Shown in pieces: positions 1 to 8,966 of a stretch of DNA of 38,594 nucleotides. The stretch covers positions 1 to 38,594 of the forward strand of contig JADLCD010000033.1 of assembly GCA_020847395.1 (NCBI GenBank), written 5' to 3'. The notes beneath the pieces are model-generated. The model was given only the letters and a program-made list of their open reading frames with translations, was not told the origin of the DNA and did not search any database. A program made the translations under genes and the position numbers. Position 1 is the stretch's first letter. Each line of letters starts with the position of its first letter. Source of the stretch: Chitinophagaceae bacterium. GTDB lineage: Bacteria > Bacteroidota > Bacteroidia > Chitinophagales > Chitinophagaceae.

Positions 1-262
1 CTGAGCCTCTGTTGCCTTAAACGTATCATACAGGATATCATACATCAAACAAGATCACTTAATCAAAATATCAGAAATTTTGGCAAATTAAATTTTGGAC
101 TGAGTTAAACAGCAAGCCCTAAATATTAAAAACATAAGCCGGTTTCGCTCACCTGATATTTCAATTAAGTAAACAACGGTATAGCATTATCAACAGATGC
201 TGTATTATATATTTATTCATTATATCAGCAAGCATTAAAATAACCATATATAAAAAGAAGAA

Positions 263-280
263 GGAGGCATGAATGCCTCC
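263..280. terminator. Small perfect hairpin, possible terminator
   Basis: GGAGGCAT (263-270) and ATGCCTCC (273-280) are perfect inverted arms around two bases. There is no T run on the + side, while the minus-strand reading is followed by a pyrimidine/T-rich tract (rc of 250-262). It could end a transcript entering from either side. This is a structural call only. Confidence 0.35.
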
Positions 281-532
281 CTCGATCCCTAATCCCTAAA
301 CCCTGGAAAATCTTTATAAATAAAATTATATTTCTCGCTAAGTGTTTTTATGTAGCAGCAAAATTAATCATTTGCATTTATAAGCACTTATTTTCAGAAA
401 CTGTGCCAAAAATCAATTTGTGGATAACTGAACATTTTTTTCTGCAATATGGATCACCAAATAATTATGGTAATTCTCCTGTTTAATTTTTAAAATTATA
501 TGCTCGTTCTGGCATATTTACGCGCAATCATA

Positions 533-548
533 ACCGTAATTTTACGGT
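533..548. promoter_or_regulatory. Palindrome upstream of ileS
   Basis: ACCGTAA (533-539), two T, TTACGGT (542-548) is a perfect 7-bp inverted repeat about 150 nt before the ileS start. It could be an operator or a small hairpin. No regulator can be named. Confidence 0.25.
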
Positions 549-699
549 GATATTATTTTTACAGTTCCTGCTATTGTTTTTATTCCGAAAAAAATTTCGC
601 GTTGAAATTTCGCATGGTTTACTCATACCGCAATGCTATTATTAGTTGCGCCTAATTCCGCTATATTTCTGTAACTTCGCCAACATTTTTTTAGACAAT

Positions 700-3600
700 A
701 TGGCATTGAAGTATAAAGAATATTCCGGGTTGAATTTACCAGCCGTTGAGCAGGAAATATTGAAAAAGTGGACCGACGAACAATCATTTGAGAAAAGTGT
801 GGAAATAAGGCAAGGCTCCAAGCCTTTTGTATTTTATGAAGGTCCGCCAAGCGCCAACGGAATGCCTGGCATTCACCACGTTATTTCACGCACGCTTAAA
901 GATTTGGTTTGCCGCTATAAAACCATGCAGAATTTCCAGGTAAAAAGAAAAGCCGGTTGGGATACCCACGGTTTGCCAGTGGAACTGGGCGTGGAAAAAA
1001 TGCTGGGGATTACCAAAGAAGATATCGGCCAAAAAATATCTATCGAGGAATATAACGCTACCTGCCGCAAAGAGGTATTGAAATATAAGCACAAATGGGA
1101 TGAGCTTACCAATAAAATGGGCTACTGGGTTAACCTTACTGACCCATATATTACTTTCGAAAACAATTATATAGAAACGCTTTGGTGGTGTTTAAGTGAA
1201 TTGTACAAAAAGGGGTTGTTGTATGAAAGTGTAAGTATTCAGCCTTATTCTCCGGCAGCGGGAACAGGCTTGAGTTCTCATGAACTCAACCAGCCGGGCA
1301 CCTATAAAATGGTGAAAGATACGAGTGCTGTGGCGATGTTTAAGGCAGTAAAAAATGAAAAAAGCGCTTTTTTGTTTGATGCTGCAAAAACTGGTGAAGT
1401 ATTTTTCCTCGCATGGACGACTACTCCCTGGACGCTTCCGTCCAATCTTGGATTAACTGTTGGGGCGAACATAGACTATGTGCTGGTTCAAACGTATAAC
1501 CCATACACGCATGTGCGTGTAAATGTTGTGCTCGCCAAAGCCCTGCTTGGCAGGTACTTTAAAGCAGAGGAAGAAAATGGCGATTTTGAAGGATATTCAG
1601 CTACAGGTAAAACACTTCCCTGGAAAATATTAGCTTCATTTAAAGGAAAAGAACTTGAAGGTTTGCAATATGAGCAGTTACTGGCATTTGATGCAAATTC
1701 ATTGGAAGCTATTAATGAAAGCATTCCTGCTCCAAAACCCTTTAGGGTATTGATTGGGGATTTTGTAACCACTGAAGACGGTACAGGCATTGTACATACG
1801 GCACCTGATTTTGGAGCAGACGACTTTAGAGTCGGACAAAAAAACAATATTGGCTTTTTTACGGCATTAAATAAATATGGTGTAAGGGAAAAACTTGTAC
1901 TGGTTGACAGGGAAGGGAAGTTTGTTGACGGGCTTGGCGAATTCAGCAACCGCTATGTAAAAAATTATAAGGATGAGAAAGAGTATACAGATGTGAATGT
2001 TGACATCTGCGTAAAGCTGAAAAAAGAAAACAGGGCTTTTAAAATTGAAAAATACGAACACAATTACCCGCACTGCTGGCGTACAGACAAGCCGGTATTG
2101 TACTATCCCCTGGATGCATGGTTTATTAAAACCACGGCTTTAAAGGATAGAATGGTTGAGCTCAATAAAACCATCAACTGGAAACCCAGATCAACCGGTG
2201 AAGGACGTTTTGGCAACTGGCTGGAAAATATGGTTGACTGGAACCTGAGCCGCAGCCGCTATTGGGGCACTCCCTTACCTGTATGGAGAACAGCAGACGG
2301 AGATGAGGAAATATGCATAGGATCGATAGCTGAGCTGAATGCTGAGATCAGGAAAGCCAACGAAGTATTAGGCGAAGATATAAATAAAAACTACCTGCAT
2401 AAGGGTATTCTTGACCTGCATAAACCTTATGTGGATGAAGTGATACTGGTAAGCAAAACCGGCAAACCCATGAAAAGGATTCCGGATTTGGTGGATGTTT
2501 GGTTCGACAGTGGCGCCATGCCTTACGCACAATGGCATTTCCCGTTTGAAAACAAGGAAATATTCGCCCAAAACTACCCGGCAGATTTTATTGCCGAAGG
2601 GGTTGACCAAACCCGTGGCTGGTTCTATACTTTGCATGCATTGGGTAGCCTGCTTAAAGAATCCGTTCAGGAAGAATTGAAAAAATCAGGCTTTGAAGTA
2701 AGTGACGAAAAATACCCAGGTCTGGCTTATAAAACCTGCGTTTCAAATGGTTTGGTACTTGATAAGAATGGCAACAAAATGAGCAAACGCCTTGGTAATG
2801 TGGTTGACCCGTTTGCCACCATTGAAAAATTTGGCGCTGATGCCACGCGCTGGTATCTTATTACCAATGCATCACCCTGGGATAGTTTAAAGTTTGATAT
2901 TGAGGGCATTAAAGAAGTGCAGCGCAAATTTTTCGGTACATTATATAATACCTACCAGTTTTTTGCGCTATATGCCAATGTAGATGGCTTTGCTTTTAAA
3001 GAAGCCTATATTCCATTAGCCAAAAGGCCTGAAATTGACCGCTGGATACTTTCTTCCTTAAATAGTTTGAAGAAAAAGGTTGCTGAGTATATGGATGATT
3101 ACGAGCCTACCCATGCGGGCAGGGCGATAGAAGATTTTGTGGATGAACACCTAAGCAACTGGTATGTGCGTTTATGTCGCCGCCGTTTCTGGAAAGGGGA
3201 ATATGAGCATGATAAAATTTGTGCATATCAAACCCTGTTTGAGTGCCTTGAAACTGTGTTGCAGTTGATGGCGCCTATTTCTCCATTCTTTGCCGACGCT
3301 GTATTTACTAACCTTAACGCGGTTTCCGGTCGCCAGAAAGTAGCCTCTGTTCATCATACCATATTTCCAAAAGCAGATGCGGCTGCTATTGATGAGTTGC
3401 TGGAAGAAAGAATGCAACTGGCACAAGACATCTCATCTTTAATCCTCTCCCTGAGGAAAAAAGTGAATATAAAGGTGCGCCAACCACTGCAAAAAGTATT
3501 AATTCCGGTTACAAATACAAATATTATAAGCCAGATAAATAAGGTTAGTGATCTAATAAAAAGCGAAGTAAACATTAAAGAGATTGAATATTTAACGCAA

Positions 3601-4140
3601 GGAAATGGCTTTATCAATAAAAAGATTAAGCCCAATTTTGTGGCGCTTGGCAAAAAATTAGGCGCTAAAATGAAACCCGTGAGTGCAGCTTTGGCAGCAT
3701 TTACACAGGATGATATCGCCACTATAGAAAAAGAAGGAGTATATACATTTACAATAGATGGGGAGCATATACCCGTTCAGCTTTCTGAAGTAGATATTCA
3801 AAGTGAGGATGTGCCGGGCTGGATCGTTGCCAACAAAGGCCTGCTTACCGTAGCTTTGGATGTAACGCTTACTCCTGAGCTGGAAAGCGAAGGAAATGCC
3901 CGTGAAATCGTAAACCGGATACAAAAAATCAGGAAGGACAGTGGTTATGACCTTACCGACCGCATTTTAGTAAAACTATCTGAAAATAGTGTACTCAAAC
4001 CATCTATCACTGAATTTAATACATATATTTGCGCCGAAATTTTGGCAGATAAATTAGAATGGTTACCAGATATTATGGATGGAGTTGAAATTGAAGTAAA
4101 TGACATACCTTTAAAAATCTTAGTTACTAAAAAAGCATAA
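700..4140 (+). CDS. ileS: Isoleucyl-tRNA synthetase, type 2 with GxHH signature
   Basis: Charges tRNA-Ile with isoleucine in the cytoplasm; 1146 aa. I start at ATG 700 (MALKYKEYS) because homologues begin there; an in-frame upstream extension to 646 looks unlikely. The class I nucleotide-binding signature is near residues 49-60, but the usual HxGH reads GIHH (57-60). KMSKR lies at 693-697. The CP1 editing domain is intact, with TTPWTLPSN and a later GIVHTAPDFGADD. The long C-terminus lacks the C-terminal zinc cysteines of type 1 IleRS and fits the eukaryote-like type 2 class, which is larger than the ~940-aa E. coli enzyme. Type 2 enzymes are known for mupirocin resistance. The next gene starts 4 nt after the stop, so the two are probably cotranscribed. 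Confidence 0.96.
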   Translation: MALKYKEYSGLNLPAVEQEILKKWTDEQSFEKSVEIRQGSKPFVFYEGPPSANGMPGIHHVISRTLKDLVCRYKTMQNFQVKRKAGWDTHGLPVELGVEKMLGITKEDIGQKISIEEYNATCRKEVLKYKHKWDELTNKMGYWVNLTDPYITFENNYIETLWWCLSELYKKGLLYESVSIQPYSPAAGTGLSSHELNQPGTYKMVKDTSAVAMFKAVKNEKSAFLFDAAKTGEVFFLAWTTTPWTLPSNLGLTVGANIDYVLVQTYNPYTHVRVNVVLAKALLGRYFKAEEENGDFEGYSATGKTLPWKILASFKGKELEGLQYEQLLAFDANSLEAINESIPAPKPFRVLIGDFVTTEDGTGIVHTAPDFGADDFRVGQKNNIGFFTALNKYGVREKLVLVDREGKFVDGLGEFSNRYVKNYKDEKEYTDVNVDICVKLKKENRAFKIEKYEHNYPHCWRTDKPVLYYPLDAWFIKTTALKDRMVELNKTINWKPRSTGEGRFGNWLENMVDWNLSRSRYWGTPLPVWRTADGDEEICIGSIAELNAEIRKANEVLGEDINKNYLHKGILDLHKPYVDEVILVSKTGKPMKRIPDLVDVWFDSGAMPYAQWHFPFENKEIFAQNYPADFIAEGVDQTRGWFYTLHALGSLLKESVQEELKKSGFEVSDEKYPGLAYKTCVSNGLVLDKNGNKMSKRLGNVVDPFATIEKFGADATRWYLITNASPWDSLKFDIEGIKEVQRKFFGTLYNTYQFFALYANVDGFAFKEAYIPLAKRPEIDRWILSSLNSLKKKVAEYMDDYEPTHAGRAIEDFVDEHLSNWYVRLCRRRFWKGEYEHDKICAYQTLFECLETVLQLMAPISPFFADAVFTNLNAVSGRQKVASVHHTIFPKADAAAIDELLEERMQLAQDISSLILSLRKKVNIKVRQPLQKVLIPVTNTNIISQINKVSDLIKSEVNIKEIEYLTQGNGFINKKIKPNFVALGKKLGAKMKPVSAALAAFTQDDIATIEKEGVYTFTIDGEHIPVQLSEVDIQSEDVPGWIVANKGLLTVALDVTLTPELESEGNAREIVNRIQKIRKDSGYDLTDRILVKLSENSVLKPSITEFNTYICAEILADKLEWLPDIMDGVEIEVNDIPLKILVTKKA

Positions 4141-4144
4141 ATGC

Positions 4145-5020
4145 ATGCCAACCAACAAAAAGCCAGCAAAAAAAGCGGCTCCTAAAAAAGCAAAAGCTGT
4201 AAAAGCTGCTCCTAAAAAAGCAGCTAAACCAGCAAAGGTAGCTCCAAAAAAAGCGGCTAAGCCTGCTGCAAAACAGGTAAAACCTGCCAGGCCACAGGCT
4301 AAAAAAACGATTGCTAAACCAGTTAAGAAAGCTGCTTCCGCAAAAGCAGCCCCGGCAAAACCTGTTGCACCTGTAAAAAAGTCAGAGCAAAAGGCAAAAC
4401 CTGAAGCAATAAAAAAGCCGACAGCTACTACAGTCCGTACACCTGTTCAGTCAAAATCAGCTCCGGTAACGGAAAGTAAGAAGCCTGTTGTTAAGGGAAA
4501 AGATAAAACAGAAGATGTAAAATCCTCAAAACCATTTGTAATACCGAAGTTAAGCACCAATAACGCAAGGAAATACGAACCAGAATTTACACAATCAGTG
4601 CTTGATAGACCGGCGGCACAACAAAATGGACCAGTAATGAGATATAGTGATGCAGAATTGGTAGAATTCAGAGAATTAATACAGCGCAAACTTGATGCTG
4701 CCAAAAAAGAACTTTCTTACTTGCAAGGCTTAATAACCCGTAAAGATGATATGGGTGGTGATGAAAGCGAAAACCGCTACATGACTATGGAAGATGGTAG
4801 TATAAGCATGGAAAGAGAGCAATTGAGCCAGATGGCAAGCAGGCAGATTCAATATATAGACCACCTGGAAAAAGCCATGATGCGTATTGAAAACAAAACC
4901 TATGGTATTTGCCGGGTAACCGGTAAGCTGATAGACAAAGCGCGTTTGCGTGCCGTGCCTCATGCTACATTGAGTATTGAAGCTAAAATGGGATACGCAA
5001 AGAACCCCAATATTCAGTAA
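4145..5020 (+). CDS. DksA/TraR-like protein with histone-H1-like Lys/Ala/Pro tail
   Basis: 291 aa. Residues 1 to about 115 are almost only Lys, Ala, Pro and Val in PKKA/KPAK repeats, resembling histone H1 tails and suggesting nucleic-acid binding. Residues about 160-291 form a DksA/TraR-type module: a coiled-coil region, a segment with DESENRYMTMEDG, then the zinc-finger region starting YGICRVTGKLID. The finger keeps only Cys256; the expected partners read Thr259, Ser277 and Ala280, so it is unlikely to bind zinc in the normal way. DksA relatives bind the RNA polymerase secondary channel; that role here is inference. It sits 4 nt downstream of ileS and is followed by a strong terminator. In many Bacteroidota I recall lspA next; it is absent here. 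Confidence 0.85.
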   Translation: MPTNKKPAKKAAPKKAKAVKAAPKKAAKPAKVAPKKAAKPAAKQVKPARPQAKKTIAKPVKKAASAKAAPAKPVAPVKKSEQKAKPEAIKKPTATTVRTPVQSKSAPVTESKKPVVKGKDKTEDVKSSKPFVIPKLSTNNARKYEPEFTQSVLDRPAAQQNGPVMRYSDAELVEFRELIQRKLDAAKKELSYLQGLITRKDDMGGDESENRYMTMEDGSISMEREQLSQMASRQIQYIDHLEKAMMRIENKTYGICRVTGKLIDKARLRAVPHATLSIEAKMGYAKNPNIQ

Positions 5021-5044
5021 GATTAATTGTAAAATATTTATATG

Positions 5045-5076
5045 CCGGAAGTTATCTTGTTGCTTCCGGTTTTTTA
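5045..5076 (+). terminator. Rho-independent terminator of the ileS-dksA-like unit
   Basis: CCGGAAG (5045-5051) and CTTCCGG (5063-5069) form a perfect stem with an 11-nt loop, directly followed by seven T. It lies 25 nt past the stop of the DksA-like gene. Confidence 0.85.
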
Positions 5077-5196
5077 TTTGCTTCATGTAAAGGATGCAAA
5101 ATAAAACAGCCATGATATGCCGCATACTGTAAAAGCCGCATAAAAGTATTGATGAGATATTGGAAGAAATATATCCGATCCTTTGTTAAGCTTTTT

Positions 5197-5673
5197 TTAC
5201 CCTATTCGTGCTCTCATTAAAGTTCTGGCAGCCTGTACATCTTCTTCACTTTTAAAAACATCTTTAGGTAAAAGAAAAAAGCTTCTTGAATCGAAATACA
5301 GGTGAAAAAATTGAGGAGATTCCACAAACTCGCTGAACTCACGCCAGCTCCATGTTTTTACCGTTCCGCGGTTATTATCAAGGAAGAAGTGATCTTTTTC
5401 AATCATCACATTAAAACTATCCTTAAATGTTGCAGACCTTTTGTATATAGTAGCCGGCAGCCACCACCAGAATGCCATCATAATGGTAAACCATAATAAA
5501 GAACTGATAAGAAAAGCCAGTGGCGTTACCTTCCTGTAAGCCAGCAATCCTGCCGCAAACAGGGCAAATACATTTACAAGAATGATCATTAATCTTATTT
5601 CTTTCTTCCTGATAAAATGATAGCGCAATGCCTGCAAAACCTGGGATTTTTTATAAGAAACCGTTACCTGCAT
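5197..5673 (-). CDS. YcxB-like small membrane protein
   Basis: 158 aa. Two hydrophobic segments at about residues 28-46 and 50-72 form a membrane hairpin. They are followed by a soluble tail of alternating beta pattern with WREFSEFVES, YFDSRSFFLLPKDVF and a final helix. This order, ending in a phenylalanine-rich strand and the PKxxF motif, is the pattern of the YcxB-like C-terminal family, whose function is unknown. The minus-strand gene starts at MQVTVSYKKS; no upstream in-frame start is better. The next gene on this strand begins about 250 nt upstream, so cotranscription is unclear. Confidence 0.75.
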   Translation of the reverse strand: MQVTVSYKKSQVLQALRYHFIRKKEIRLMIILVNVFALFAAGLLAYRKVTPLAFLISSLLWFTIMMAFWWWLPATIYKRSATFKDSFNVMIEKDHFFLDNNRGTVKTWSWREFSEFVESPQFFHLYFDSRSFFLLPKDVFKSEEDVQAARTLMRARIG

Positions 5674-5802
5674 GAAGTGAAGATAAAAGAAAAGTTTAAA
5701 CTCCCGGCTTTATTATACCTGAAATTTAAACTCATAAAATAACCGTGAAAATGATGAAATTTTAAACATCTGAGGGTGGGAAAAACATACATCCAGTAAA
5801 TT

Positions 5803-5919
5803 TTATCTGAGGGTTTTACATCTTTTATAGCTGCTATGAGCGGCCTGGTAGGGTGTTACTGATTGAGCACAGGAAGCGAGAAAACAAATAAACAAAACCG
5901 CGATGATGACTCTTTTCAT
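5803..5919 (-). CDS. 38-aa predicted lipoprotein
   Basis: A short ORF encodes a lipoprotein signal (MKRVIIAVLFICFLASC) ending in a good lipobox, LASC, with Cys17 as the lipidated residue. The mature part is only about 22 residues, with TPYQAAHSSYKRCK and a basic end. I recall similarly tiny lipoproteins with a TPYEAANxxYxKC pattern from other Bacteroidota, which supports a real gene rather than chance. It is too short for most gene callers. Function unknown; an outer-membrane or periplasmic peptide is the natural inference. Confidence 0.6.
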   Translation of the reverse strand: MKRVIIAVLFICFLASCAQSVTPYQAAHSSYKRCKTLR

Positions 5920-6104
5920 ATTTTCGATGTTTAGACTGTAAAGAAAACGTGAATAGTTTGTTAAAGGAAGCATTTAAGCCTTTATTCTATCAAACCTGTG
6001 TTTACAGCCATGAACTTCAAAAATCGGGCAGACCGGGCTTTTTATCGGAAATACTCCATTTTTCAGGCAGTAAGGTTCGCTGCAATGCCTTTAATAAATT
6101 ATTG

Positions 6105-7493
6105 CTACTCCTTAATAATTTTTTGAGCAACATGATTTTCTACAGCCAAAATATAAATGCCTTTTTGTAAGGTGCCTGTTCCTACATAATTGGTTCCCGG
6201 CTTTAACTGAATTATTTTGATCAGTCTGCCGTTAGTAGTAAATATTCGTGCTGTTTGCCTGGCGGGACTGATAACGGTAAAATTTTCCCGGAATGGAGTA
6301 GGATAAACTATTAGTTCTGTTTGCTGTTGCGGGTATAATTTTACAACAGAAGAATAGGAAAATTTCCCGTTCAGATCAGTTTGCTTAATGCGATAATAAC
6401 TTATATTCTGGAGAATATCTCTACCCAGGTATTCATAGTTATTATCTCCTCCTCCCTTGCTGTTGAGTGCGGCAATGTTTGTAAAGCTGCGTCCGTCATC
6501 ACTTTTTTCAACATTGTAATTACGAATGTTTTGCTCGCGAACGCTCCAGTTAATCATTGCCTGCTTTTGCGCATTTAAACTTCCTGTTATTGATAACCAG
6601 CTTACCGGCAGCGTACTGCTGGCGCTAACACTACCCAGTGAAAACGGGCCCCAGCTACTTATAACATTGCCTGTAACATTGCCCGATGCAATAGTTCCGC
6701 TTACACTCGCAACGCCTTCATTAAGCCAGTTGCCTCCGGATAAATGTGCCACCCGCAAATCGGCGGTATTTCCAATACCAACATTATTATAGTCATCCCA
6801 ATAAATAGTTACCGAGCCTGTTGCACCAGTCAGTGGCGTAAGCTCCCAGTGCTCTAAAGTATTATAATAAAGCAAAGGTGTTGTACCTGTAAATGCTCCT
6901 GACCCGGCATTGGCAGCATTATATTTTACACGAATGCCATTTGCATTGGCGGTGGCATTTATTGCTACGGGTTGATAACGGGTACCATTACCGGTAGGAT
7001 ATATAAAATTACCCGTACCTTCTTTTACCACAAATCCATTTACATGGCTGGCATTGGATGCTCCGCTAATGGTAGCGCTTGCAGTAAAAGTGAGAGGTTT
7101 GGTATTATCAGTGCCGGTAACAATACCCTTGGTGAATGTAACGATGCCATTGGCACGTAGCAAAGCATTCAGTGTTACGCCTGCTGCATTATTTATGGTC
7201 ATGTTATTTGTATAGTAAGTTGCATTACCACTTACTACCTGTGTCGCAGTTCCCTCAAATATCAATGAGCCTGCGTTATAAGCAGCCATTGTTGCATTAT
7301 TTATAAAGTTTCCGGTAATGTTAAGTGTACCATTATTAGTAATGGTGCTACCGGTTTGTACCTGTGCATCGCCCTTTATATATACAGTACTACCGTTTGT
7401 AATGGTAAGCGTTGCTGCATTGTTATACAACGATTGAGCCTGAATGAGGGGGATAATCATCCAGCTAAAAAATAGAAGTGTTAATTTTTTCAT
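6105..7493 (-). CDS. Secreted cell-surface protein with T9SS type A sorting domain
   Basis: 462 aa. A Sec signal peptide (about residues 1-19, ending QAQ) leads into a long Asn/Thr/Gly-rich beta-helix-like region (about 20-200) with repeated TxxNxxTxxNxG steps. A beta-sandwich region follows, including the segment WSVREQNIRNYNVEKSDDGR typical of T9SS cargo. The last ~75 residues hold the Por-type C-terminal sorting domain: VYPTPFRENFTV, then GRLIK and GIYILAVEN, ending KIIKE. Export through the outer membrane by the type IX system and attachment to the surface is the family expectation; the ligand is unknown. It follows the collar-domain gene by 99 nt on the same strand and may share its transcript. 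Confidence 0.85.
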   Translation of the reverse strand: MKKLTLLFFSWMIIPLIQAQSLYNNAATLTITNGSTVYIKGDAQVQTGSTITNNGTLNITGNFINNATMAAYNAGSLIFEGTATQVVSGNATYYTNNMTINNAAGVTLNALLRANGIVTFTKGIVTGTDNTKPLTFTASATISGASNASHVNGFVVKEGTGNFIYPTGNGTRYQPVAINATANANGIRVKYNAANAGSGAFTGTTPLLYYNTLEHWELTPLTGATGSVTIYWDDYNNVGIGNTADLRVAHLSGGNWLNEGVASVSGTIASGNVTGNVISSWGPFSLGSVSASSTLPVSWLSITGSLNAQKQAMINWSVREQNIRNYNVEKSDDGRSFTNIAALNSKGGGDNNYEYLGRDILQNISYYRIKQTDLNGKFSYSSVVKLYPQQQTELIVYPTPFRENFTVISPARQTARIFTTNGRLIKIIQLKPGTNYVGTGTLQKGIYILAVENHVAQKIIKE

Positions 7494-7592
7494 TGCGCTA
7501 TATTTAAATCAATGATTGTAATTATTTACTCCGGCTGCACATTCGCGCCTGATGATTAAGAGGATTGCCTGCTTAATTTTTTTACCAATCAA

Positions 7593-8474
7593 TTATAGCC
7601 CGAGGTATATAAATATATTAACACTTAAACTTTTCGGTGTTACGTCAAATGTTTGTTGGGTAACATTACCGTTAAGGGATGAGGTGGTAAAAGTATGGGT
7701 ATGAGAACCTCCATTTTGGACAATACCAGTATTTTGATATGCGGCGTTAGTGGTTCTATCTGTGGTAGCAATATCGTTTTCATCCACACGGCTGCTGTTA
7801 ATTTGTTTAAATGCATTTATGGCTGCAACGGGAAATCCCCCTGTTCCCTCGGGAACATACTTCATACCGTGGTTATGATCTCCCCCGGAACCGGTAGTGC
7901 CATTAAATGTAACATTCGGTAGCTGGTTTTGTGCAATTGTTTTGCTCATATCCCCGTTAATGCTACCTAAGGTACTGCCATTTTGAAGTGGTACAGCATT
8001 GCTGGCATTGGGTAAGCTACCGGAAAGCCCTATTGAAGTTGCCCGGGCTTGTTGCGAGGTTGTGAGCGAACTTAAAGCCCGTCCATCTAATTTTACCCAA
8101 CCATTGTGATCAGCAGTTTGTAAACCTGTTTTTACATCACCAACAGTACTGCCAGCCGACAGCGGCTGCCAGGCTGAGCCATTAAAATAGTAAAAGCCTG
8201 CCGTTGTAACGTTCACTGTTTTGGTTGTGGTGGGTGAAGCGGCAGCCGTTACATAAACGATAGCACCGGTTTTTGCAGTGGTATACACAGCATCTTTTGC
8301 TTTTAACTGGTCGCCGGTTAATGATGGAAGAATTACACCATCGGCAACAGTTGTAGTTGCCGGAACTCCTACTATCTGCAGTGTTGCTTCGGGAGTGTTA
8401 GTATTAATGCCCACATTCTGGGCAGTTGCAGCAAAGCTGCCAGTAACAAATAAGGTTACCAATACGCTTTTCAT
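7593..8474 (-). CDS. Secreted protein with phage-tail-collar-like C-terminus
   Basis: 293 aa. Residues 1-19 are a signal peptide ending ATAQ. A short NVGINTNTPEATL segment, common at the start of Bacteroidota surface and tail-fibre-like proteins, follows. The middle region has FYYFNGSAWQPL. The C-terminal half has features of a tail collar domain: GDVKTGLQTADHNGWVKLDG, the His-rich GGDHNHG, GGSHTHTF and the ending TPKSLSVNIFIYLGL. There are no phage genes nearby, and the signal peptide argues for a cell-exported protein rather than a virion part. Its role is probably adhesive or structural (inference), perhaps with the T9SS cargo encoded downstream. Confidence 0.75.
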   Translation of the reverse strand: MKSVLVTLFVTGSFAATAQNVGINTNTPEATLQIVGVPATTTVADGVILPSLTGDQLKAKDAVYTTAKTGAIVYVTAAASPTTTKTVNVTTAGFYYFNGSAWQPLSAGSTVGDVKTGLQTADHNGWVKLDGRALSSLTTSQQARATSIGLSGSLPNASNAVPLQNGSTLGSINGDMSKTIAQNQLPNVTFNGTTGSGGDHNHGMKYVPEGTGGFPVAAINAFKQINSSRVDENDIATTDRTTNAAYQNTGIVQNGGSHTHTFTTSSLNGNVTQQTFDVTPKSLSVNIFIYLGL

Positions 8475-8650
8475 AAATTCAGGTTTTGATAGTTTGTGCT
8501 ATTTAGCAGTTAAAAAAAATATTCCGGAGTTAACGCAGGGAATGGACTAACAATGAGCATACATAAAGATAATCTAAGGAGATGATTATAAAAATATGAT
8601 ACTCGCTATATAAAGCAATGCAAAAGTAATGCCCGCTGTGCTAAGCATTT

Positions 8651-8704
8651 GCCGCTGTGCCAGGCGTCTTCGCCTGGCACGTTCTTCTTATCACCTCCGG
8701 CGAT
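8651..8704. repeat. Double-hairpin repeat, copy 1
   Basis: Hairpin A is GTGCCAGGCG (8657-8666), loop TCTT, CGCCTGGCAC (8671-8680), a perfect 10-bp stem. Hairpin B is TATCACC (8689-8695), TCC, GGCGAT (8699-8704). A second copy with the same order, loop and orientation lies at 10211-10263. The two bracket the accessory pocket. Confidence 0.7.
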
Positions 8705-8774
8705 TTTTGAATTCCTGCAGGTAAGGAGAATACCTGAGCTATTTTGATACATGGTAACTTTCAAAAAATACCGG

Positions 8775-8966
8775 ATGGATAAAACAGCTTTCAACGTGCA
8801 TACATTTGAGGAAGCAGATGATACCATGCAGGATTACAGCAATCATACGTTCCGGGAGCGGTTACATATCTACTGGCACCTTACCAGTATTGCTTATAAA
8901 TTTGATTTGGACAACCCGCCTAAAATGGATAAAACTGTTTTTAGCATGAAAAAACATCAAGGCTGA
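8775..8966 (+). CDS. Small conserved protein paired with a nucleotidyltransferase
   Basis: 63 aa from ATG 8775 (MDKTAFNVHTFEEAD). An in-frame ATG at 8751 would add 8 residues, but the family I recall starts at MDKTAF. The pattern MDxTAF...FEEAD...ERL...YLTSIAYxFD...PPxMDxTxFSMxK is a known short Bacteroidota protein found just upstream of a nucleotidyltransferase-like gene, an arrangement resembling toxin-antitoxin pairs. Here its TGA overlaps the ATG of such a downstream gene (TGATG at 8964-8968), which is itself broken. Function unknown; the pairing comes from memory of the family and not from a search. Confidence 0.65.
   Translation: MDKTAFNVHTFEEADDTMQDYSNHTFRERLHIYWHLTSIAYKFDLDNPPKMDKTVFSMKKHQG

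Larger units (their letters stand above)
1..699. other. AT-rich non-coding stretch before ileS
   Basis: I see no convincing coding region here. The stretch is AT-rich and has two compact palindromes, at 263-280 and 533-548, described separately, and a short CCCTAA-like run near 281-305. It probably holds the end of a transcription unit lying to the left plus the ileS promoter. No exact Bacteroidota -33/-7 promoter could be fixed; a TATATTTC-like string at 662-669 is only a weak -7 candidate. Confidence 0.5.

Noticed and set aside
281-305. Telomere-like CCCTAA repeat
   Set aside because: Only a few irregular units in an AT-rich spacer; too short to be a functional array.
646-699. Upstream extension of ileS
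   Set aside because: The extra 18 residues do not match the family N-terminus, and MALKYKEYS at 700 does.
7593-8474. Prophage or tailocin, suggested by the tail-collar-like domain
   Set aside because: The protein has a signal peptide and is followed by a T9SS cargo gene; no capsid, portal, terminase or tail genes are near.
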